NCBI GenBank assembly: GCA_018374635.1
Contig: JAHAEW010000070.1
Span: 1 to 17,437, forward strand
Direction: 5' to 3'
DNA length: 17,437 nucleotides
DNA from: Clostridiales bacterium
GTDB taxonomy: Bacteria > Bacillota > Clostridia > Oscillospirales > Oscillospiraceae
Each line of letters begins with the position of its first letter. Within the stretch, counting starts at the first letter, position 1. The notes under the pieces are model-generated. The model was not told the origin of the DNA. It did no database searches and saw nothing but the letters and a program-made list of their open reading frames with translations. Positions 13,416 to 17,437 of this stretch are shown here, in pieces. The translations under genes and the position numbers were made by a program.

Positions 13416-16338
13416 TGGGATTTGGGATTAGCTCCAGCTGCGCCCGGTATGGCGTGATGATGCCGATGGAATACTTCTCCCCTTGAGCGGAGATTTCTTG
13501 GTTCAGCCTTTGCAAGCAGCTTTGGATCACAGTGACTTCCAGATGGTTGATGTATCCGCGTTGGTGCCCGACGGATTGTTCAAAGCGGGCGGAACCGGCA
13601 TTGGAGGTGGTTAGCCAGGTGATGGCGCGGTTATTGAGCATGGGAAGGTTCGTAGTTCGCTCAGATGCCTTAACGCCATTTTGCACTTTACTATCGTAAA
13701 AAAGAAAGCTGATGAGATCGCCGATCGCTGGATGCATCCGGTACTGGGTGGAAAGCGTCTCTTTACAGCTGTCGGGCAGGATGTCAAACAGTTTCCCGAA
13801 CCCTGTGTTTTGAAGCTCATCGATCTGGGAAGACTGGAAGCTGGCTTTGAGGGCATTCCGATCAAAGACCGGTGGCAGTTGCTTGTGGTCGCCCACTAAA
13901 ATTGCTTTTCGTGCCCGAACCAAGGGAACCATGATTTCCGGCAGAGTTGCCTTTGCTGCTTCGTCTACAATCACATAGTCGAAGGTCGAGTCACGGACGC
14001 GGGGATCCGAAATGACGCCAATGCAAGTACCTACGATAATGGAAGCGTTTTTGATATAAAACTCTCCCAGCTCATTGCTCTCACTGATGCGTCGGATCCA
14101 TTGTTCGGAAATCAGGCAGCTCTGTACGTAAGGATTGGTGCGGCTTTTCCCGTAAGTGTTTTCAAAGTCTGTGGCAACCCGTTCCAGACGTATGCGTTCT
14201 GTTTCTTCCAGATTTGCAAGTTTCAGCTCTTCCAACACTTGTGCGTATTTACAGAATGGCTCCATGGGGATGTGCTGTTCCAATAAACGTTGGGCCAGCC
14301 ACGCTTTACAGTTCTCAACGCTTTCCTTCACCCATAGGGTCTGGCAGTGGTCCAATCCGAAACGTTCATTGATCTTGGGGTCAATATTTTCCTCGTGACC
14401 AATACGGATGGTCGTATGTTCCAGATAGGCTGCAAGGTCTTCCAGCAGTTTATCCACGGCGGCATGAGATTGGGACACAATCAAAATTTTCTGATCTAGT
14501 GCAGGATTCCGTTGGTTTTCCCCCAGAATCTGCCGGATTACTTCCACCAGGACATTGGTTTTGCCGGTGCCTGGAGGCCCCTGGATCAAAGCAATATCCT
14601 CCGCCTCCAGCGCTTTCCGGACCGCGCGCTTCTGGGTAAAATCCAGCTGTTTATTATAGAAGCAGGGCATAGCCTTGAGCTGGAAATACCCCGGCTGCTC
14701 GGCACCCACAAAAATGCTCTTCAGATTTCCGCCGTTAGCGGTTTCAGATCGGCGGAATTCCTCCAGTGCTGCCTCCTGGCGGCGGTACTGCTGGATCTCT
14801 TTGCGGTAATCCAAACAGATAGAACCATTGTTCGGCAGCCGGGGCTTCCTGGGTGCGGCCTTGATAGCCATCACAGCGCCGTCCTCCCGGTATTCCCAGA
14901 AGGTACCGACCTCTGCCAGAATTGGCTTCTTTTTGAAACGCCCACGCTGCTCAAAAATAAACAGGGTATCCTGGCTGAACGTCTCATCCGGCACGCTGTC
15001 CGGATCCAGCCGGAACAGGAACATCCCGTCTTCATAGCGGACACTTGTGTAGTACAACCGGACAGTATTCTTAGACGCGTCTGCAATCATAGCTTGGATG
15101 AATTCCCGCCAGATACCGTACTGTGTGTCGTATTCCCGGTCGATATTTTTCTGCGAGTGGATATCCGCTTGAAAATCAGCAACCCGGTTGCTTAGGATCT
15201 GGCTGCAATTGTTGGGAAGAGGGGTGTTTGCGATTCTGTGCGAAAACAGAAATTGAAAATGCCCAGGAACCTCCATGGAAAAGCGCTTGTGCTGCTCCCG
15301 CTTGAAGGCATCCAGCCGGCGGAAAGAGACCACCTGGAAAAAATCGTCCGACAAAACGCATTCCATTGAGATGCTGATGCCGTCAAAGCAATAGATGGAG
15401 GTCTGCCCCTCGGCACGAAGACGGATCAAGCCGCCCGCAAACTGGGCGGGAAGGAAGCTGTCCAGCAACTCTAAATAGGGCATATCCCGCCGTACTAGGT
15501 TACGTCTTTTCAGATCGTCGAGCGCATTGGTGGGGACGGCGAAAAAGTACCGCTCGTCGCTGCCGCAATACCGCTGGTAGAGCGGAGCCAGGGCCAGTTC
15601 GCAGTCATCAATGTTTTCATATCGGTCCGCCGGGGCAGGGGCACACATCTTCAAAAGGACTTCCTTTAACTTTACATCGATGCCGCCAGCGGATTGGATA
15701 GCCGTGGGCATTTCAGCAGCCGTCACTGGGACTTCACCGGTGAAAAGAAAATAAATGACAGCACCCAGCGAATAGATATCGCTGCGCTCTGTTGCATTTT
15801 CACTGTGGACGGTTACTTCCGGCGCGGAATAATTCTGGGTAGCAAACTGATATGTGGTTCCGTCCTGGAACATCCCGCGGATTTTTGCGATTCCGAAATC
15901 AATCAGCTTCAGCTCAAACGAGTCGGTAATGAGGATGTTGGAGGGATTGATATCCCGGTGAATCACGGAGTTTCGATGGGCGTGTTGGATGGCATTGGTC
16001 AGTTGCTTTACCAGGTTGTACCGGGTTGAGGCATTCGGAATCACATCTAGCATCTGGGACAGGGGGCGTCCCTGAACATACTCCATGGAAATGATGCCTT
16101 CACTCCGTCCATCCGGAGCGGCCTGGATATCCGAACGGAATATACGGACAATGTTCTCGCAGGCCTTCAGCCGCGTCAGGGCCTGTGTTTCCTTCTGAAA
16201 AATAGCTCGGTAGATAGGGGCCTCCAGATTCTGGACTCGCTTCACCACAAAGCGAAACCCTGCTTCATTTTCCACCAACTCTACAATTGTTCCGGAGTCC
16301 CTTTGCCTGCTCAGCGTCTGAATCACTTTTTCCTCCAT
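13402..16338 (-). CDS. Protein kinase - SF1 (DNA2/Upf1-like) helicase fusion
   Basis: 978 codons from ATG 16338, which follows AAAGGA at 7 bases. The longer start at 16425 lies inside the promoter. Residues 1-260 are a Hanks-type Ser/Thr kinase with all key residues: Lys33 (VVKRV), Glu50, HRDINPSN (127-134) with Asp129 and Asn134, DFG (147-149) and APE (172-174). Residues 260-560 are an unassigned linker region. Residues 567-960 are an SF1B helicase: Q-like motif FTQKRAV, Walker A GPPGTGKT (587-594), Walker B VDEAA (791-795), GDHKQLPP (816-823) and QYRMHP (865-870). The frame then ends early at 13402 before motifs V and VI, which follow in another frame (13113-13415). The kinase lacks membrane or sensor domains, so it probably acts in the cytoplasm. 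Known phage-defence systems combine kinases or such helicases with effector partners; the role here is inference. Confidence 0.9.
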   Translation of the reverse strand: MEEKVIQTLSRQRDSGTIVELVENEAGFRFVVKRVQNLEAPIYRAIFQKETQALTRLKACENIVRIFRSDIQAAPDGRSEGIISMEYVQGRPLSQMLDVIPNASTRYNLVKQLTNAIQHAHRNSVIHRDINPSNILITDSFELKLIDFGIAKIRGMFQDGTTYQFATQNYSAPEVTVHSENATERSDIYSLGAVIYFLFTGEVPVTAAEMPTAIQSAGGIDVKLKEVLLKMCAPAPADRYENIDDCELALAPLYQRYCGSDERYFFAVPTNALDDLKRRNLVRRDMPYLELLDSFLPAQFAGGLIRLRAEGQTSIYCFDGISISMECVLSDDFFQVVSFRRLDAFKREQHKRFSMEVPGHFQFLFSHRIANTPLPNNCSQILSNRVADFQADIHSQKNIDREYDTQYGIWREFIQAMIADASKNTVRLYYTSVRYEDGMFLFRLDPDSVPDETFSQDTLFIFEQRGRFKKKPILAEVGTFWEYREDGAVMAIKAAPRKPRLPNNGSICLDYRKEIQQYRRQEAALEEFRRSETANGGNLKSIFVGAEQPGYFQLKAMPCFYNKQLDFTQKRAVRKALEAEDIALIQGPPGTGKTNVLVEVIRQILGENQRNPALDQKILIVSQSHAAVDKLLEDLAAYLEHTTIRIGHEENIDPKINERFGLDHCQTLWVKESVENCKAWLAQRLLEQHIPMEPFCKYAQVLEELKLANLEETERIRLERVATDFENTYGKSRTNPYVQSCLISEQWIRRISESNELGEFYIKNASIIVGTCIGVISDPRVRDSTFDYVIVDEAAKATLPEIMVPLVRARKAILVGDHKQLPPVFDRNALKASFQSSQIDELQNTGFGKLFDILPDSCKETLSTQYRMHPAIGDLISFLFYDSKVQNGVKASERTTNLPMLNNRAITWLTTSNAGSARFEQSVGHQRGYINHLEVTVIQSCLQRLNQEISAQGEKYSIGIITPYRAQLELIPNPIEPH

Positions 16339-16396
16339 GAATTGTTCCTTTCTTACCTCAATAGATGGCCTGAATGCGTGGTAACAGGATATTAAA

Positions 16397-16425
16397 AGTA
16401 TAGCATAGCCAACGGATATCTGCAA
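16397..16425 (-). promoter_or_regulatory. Sigma-A-type promoter of the kinase-helicase operon
   Basis: On the minus strand a -35 box TTGCAG (16420-16425) and a -10 box TATACT (16397-16402) are separated by exactly 17 bp. The ATG at 16338 lies about 60 bp downstream, leaving a leader of about 50 nt with a clear ribosome binding site. The match is good, and its position supports 16338 as the true start. Confidence 0.65.
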
Positions 16426-16518
16426 TTGTACACATAGTCGACAGGATATTTCGCAGAATAAAACTGTAGAACATCAAATTAACATAGGCAGATGTATCTT
16501 TTTTGGCAACAAAAGACA

Positions 16519-16555
16519 AGAAGCCTTCTGAAAGTGTTGATTTCAGAGGGCTTCT
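16519..16555. terminator. Bidirectional intrinsic terminator
   Basis: AGAAGCC (16519-16525) pairs with GGCTTCT (16549-16555). After a two-base mismatch, CTGAAA (16528-16533) pairs with TTTCAG (16541-16546) around a 7-nt loop. T-rich tails exist on both strands (TCTTTGTTTT on plus; GTCTTTTG on minus). On the minus strand it would end the helicase remnant at 16673. The rest of 16426-16672 shows no gene; the frames there are A/T-rich shadows. Confidence 0.75.
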
Positions 16556-16672
16556 TCTTTGTTTTATGGTACGCAAAATTTGAAACGCTTTTTATGGGTG
16601 TTATGAAAGATTTATGTAGTGCAAGACAATGTAGCCCAATTGATATACACTTTTTGGTTTTTAACATATTTA

Positions 16673-17326
16673 TCAGTTAAAGGTAAATGTATTGCAATCA
16701 GCAATGATATAAACCTTTTTCATTGCTCTTGTCATGGCTACATAGAAATCCTTGGCGGATAAGGGGGTTGTCATGTCTATGATCACACAATCAAATTCCA
16801 GCCCTTTGGATAATAGTGTTCGTGATGACAAAAACTTAAATCCTGTATATCGTTTTTGAAGCGTCAAGTCCTTTCTAATATGGTTTGCTGCATCATAAAT
16901 TGTTAAATCATGCTCAATTGCATATTTTACACTTCTCATCATTTCAGATAACAACTCAGCCCGGTATTGCTTAAATATTGAATTGGCTGAAAACCACATC
17001 AACATTTTTAAAACAGTTCCTTTTGTTATATTTGGTGCAGTTTCTTCGAGAATTGTGCGAAAATCCATGTTCTTTCTGATGCGCGTGAAATCAAAACTAT
17101 TTATTTTTAGCTTGTCGATGTATGATTTAAGTTCTTTACCAATGCCAGTTGAACATTGGGCCGCAAACTTAATTACTGTAGAGACTAAATTAGCACCATA
17201 TTCAGTATCAAATAGTTCTGCATACTTAAACAATTCATCACAGTCTTGCTTTTCGTCATATTGAAAGATGCCAGGCATTCGTGTACAGAAATCTAACTGC
17301 TGTTTAGGCCACTTTGTTATGTACAC
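16673..17326 (-). pseudogene. C-terminal part of a UvrD-like SF1 helicase, truncated
   Basis: 217 aa from GTG 17326; the frame stays open to 17380 without a better start. The end reads RTLLSKGLEFDCVIIDMTTP followed by AKDFYVAMTRAMKKVYIIAD, which are motifs V (KGLEFD) and VI (YVAMTRA) of UvrD/Rep-type helicases, as in the UvrD_C_2 domain. The N-terminal ATPase half (Walker A and B) is absent from the window and upstream of 17380 the frame is closed by TAG. The remnant is A+T-rich and unlike the G+C-rich operon next to it. No Shine-Dalgarno is evident at 17326. It is most likely a helicase cut off by a past insertion or recombination near 17360-17400. A helicase from a Gabija-like (GajB-type) or other defence pair is possible but not shown. 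Confidence 0.65.
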
Positions 17327-17381
17327 AACTGACTCAAATTGGTGCTGTTGACAAAGTCTCCCACCAGCCCTCGCTGTATGC

Positions 17382-17387
17382 TATAAT
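17382..17387 (+). promoter_or_regulatory. Possible -10 box at the right edge
   Basis: A perfect TATAAT on the plus strand lies 25 bp before the ATG at 17413. The nearest TTGACA (17348-17353) is 28 bp upstream, too far for a standard promoter, so the -35 is unclear. Confidence 0.35.
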
Positions 17388-17412
17388 GAGGAAAACAACC
17401 TGAGGTGATGGG

Positions 17413-17437
17413 ATGCAGCTGGCGATGTACATGGTAA
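17413..17437 (+). CDS. Start of a plus-strand gene running off the window
   Basis: An ATG at 17413 follows GAGGTGATGG and a TATAAT box and begins MQLAMYMV before the window ends. The Shine-Dalgarno at GAGGTGA is well placed. Eight codons are too few to name a product. It is diverged from the truncated helicase and marks a change of locus. Confidence 0.4.

Noticed and set aside
13402..13430. Programmed +1 frameshift as the explanation for the split helicase
   Set aside because: Only a CCC-A step is present, with no in-frame slow or stop codon at the step; an indel is simpler without comparative data.
16339..16425. Longer start of the kinase-helicase at 16425
   Set aside because: It would overlap the -35 and -10 boxes and has no ribosome binding site; ATG 16338 follows AAAGGA at 7 bases.
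1..17437. CRISPR array, tRNA or rRNA genes
   Set aside because: No regularly spaced direct repeats and no cloverleaf or rRNA-like segments were seen on reading the window.

Overview
The window looks like accessory chromosomal DNA of a gut Clostridia-type Firmicute (Oscillospiraceae-like). This is inferred from strong AGGAGG-type ribosome binding sites, from large serine recombinases next to a small SHOCT-type ORF and a DinG-like helicase, and from the mixed base composition. No rRNA, tRNA or CRISPR array was seen, and no species can be named from the sequence alone.

Layout. (1) 1-1430 is a decayed zone: a long hairpin, a doubtful small ORF, a remnant of an IS5-family transposase with internal deletion and stops, and an unidentified ORF broken by one TAG. 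(2) 1431-4526 is a two-gene module of somewhat A+T-richer DNA: an ImmA/IrrE-like zinc peptidase with a C-terminal helix-turn-helix (HTH) domain, its 5' end split off by a one-base frameshift, and an unrecognised 384-aa partner. It ends in a strong terminator at 4608-4659. (3) 4661-11714 is a G+C-richer recombinase module: a small HTH regulator, about 380 bp of hairpin-rich non-coding DNA, a Fe-S DinG/XPD-type helicase, a 48-aa SHOCT-like protein, and three serine-recombinase-family genes in a row, the middle one lacking the catalytic domain. A perfect 15-bp hairpin closes it. (4) 11795-16338, on the minus strand and convergent with the recombinases, is a two-gene operon. It encodes a protein kinase fused to a DNA2/Upf1-like SF1 helicase, followed with an 11-bp overlap by a 442-aa protein with a winged-helix-like region. 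A good sigma-A-type promoter precedes it. The helicase frame is broken once, just before motifs V and VI. (5) 16339-17437 is A+T-rich and holds a bidirectional terminator, the C-terminal part of a UvrD-like helicase and the first codons of a possible plus-strand gene at the edge.

The most interesting candidate system is the kinase-helicase operon, which has the composition and setting of an anti-mobile-element or anti-phage system; that role is inference. The second is a set of three GGACA-N5-TGTCC palindromes, one between the two genes of the ImmA/IrrE module and two upstream of the HTH regulator. They suggest shared control of regions 2 and 3.

Two otherwise well-preserved genes each carry a single-base frame disruption in or next to a short homopolymer. 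They may be assembly indels or real decay, so the reading frames should be confirmed before function is concluded.
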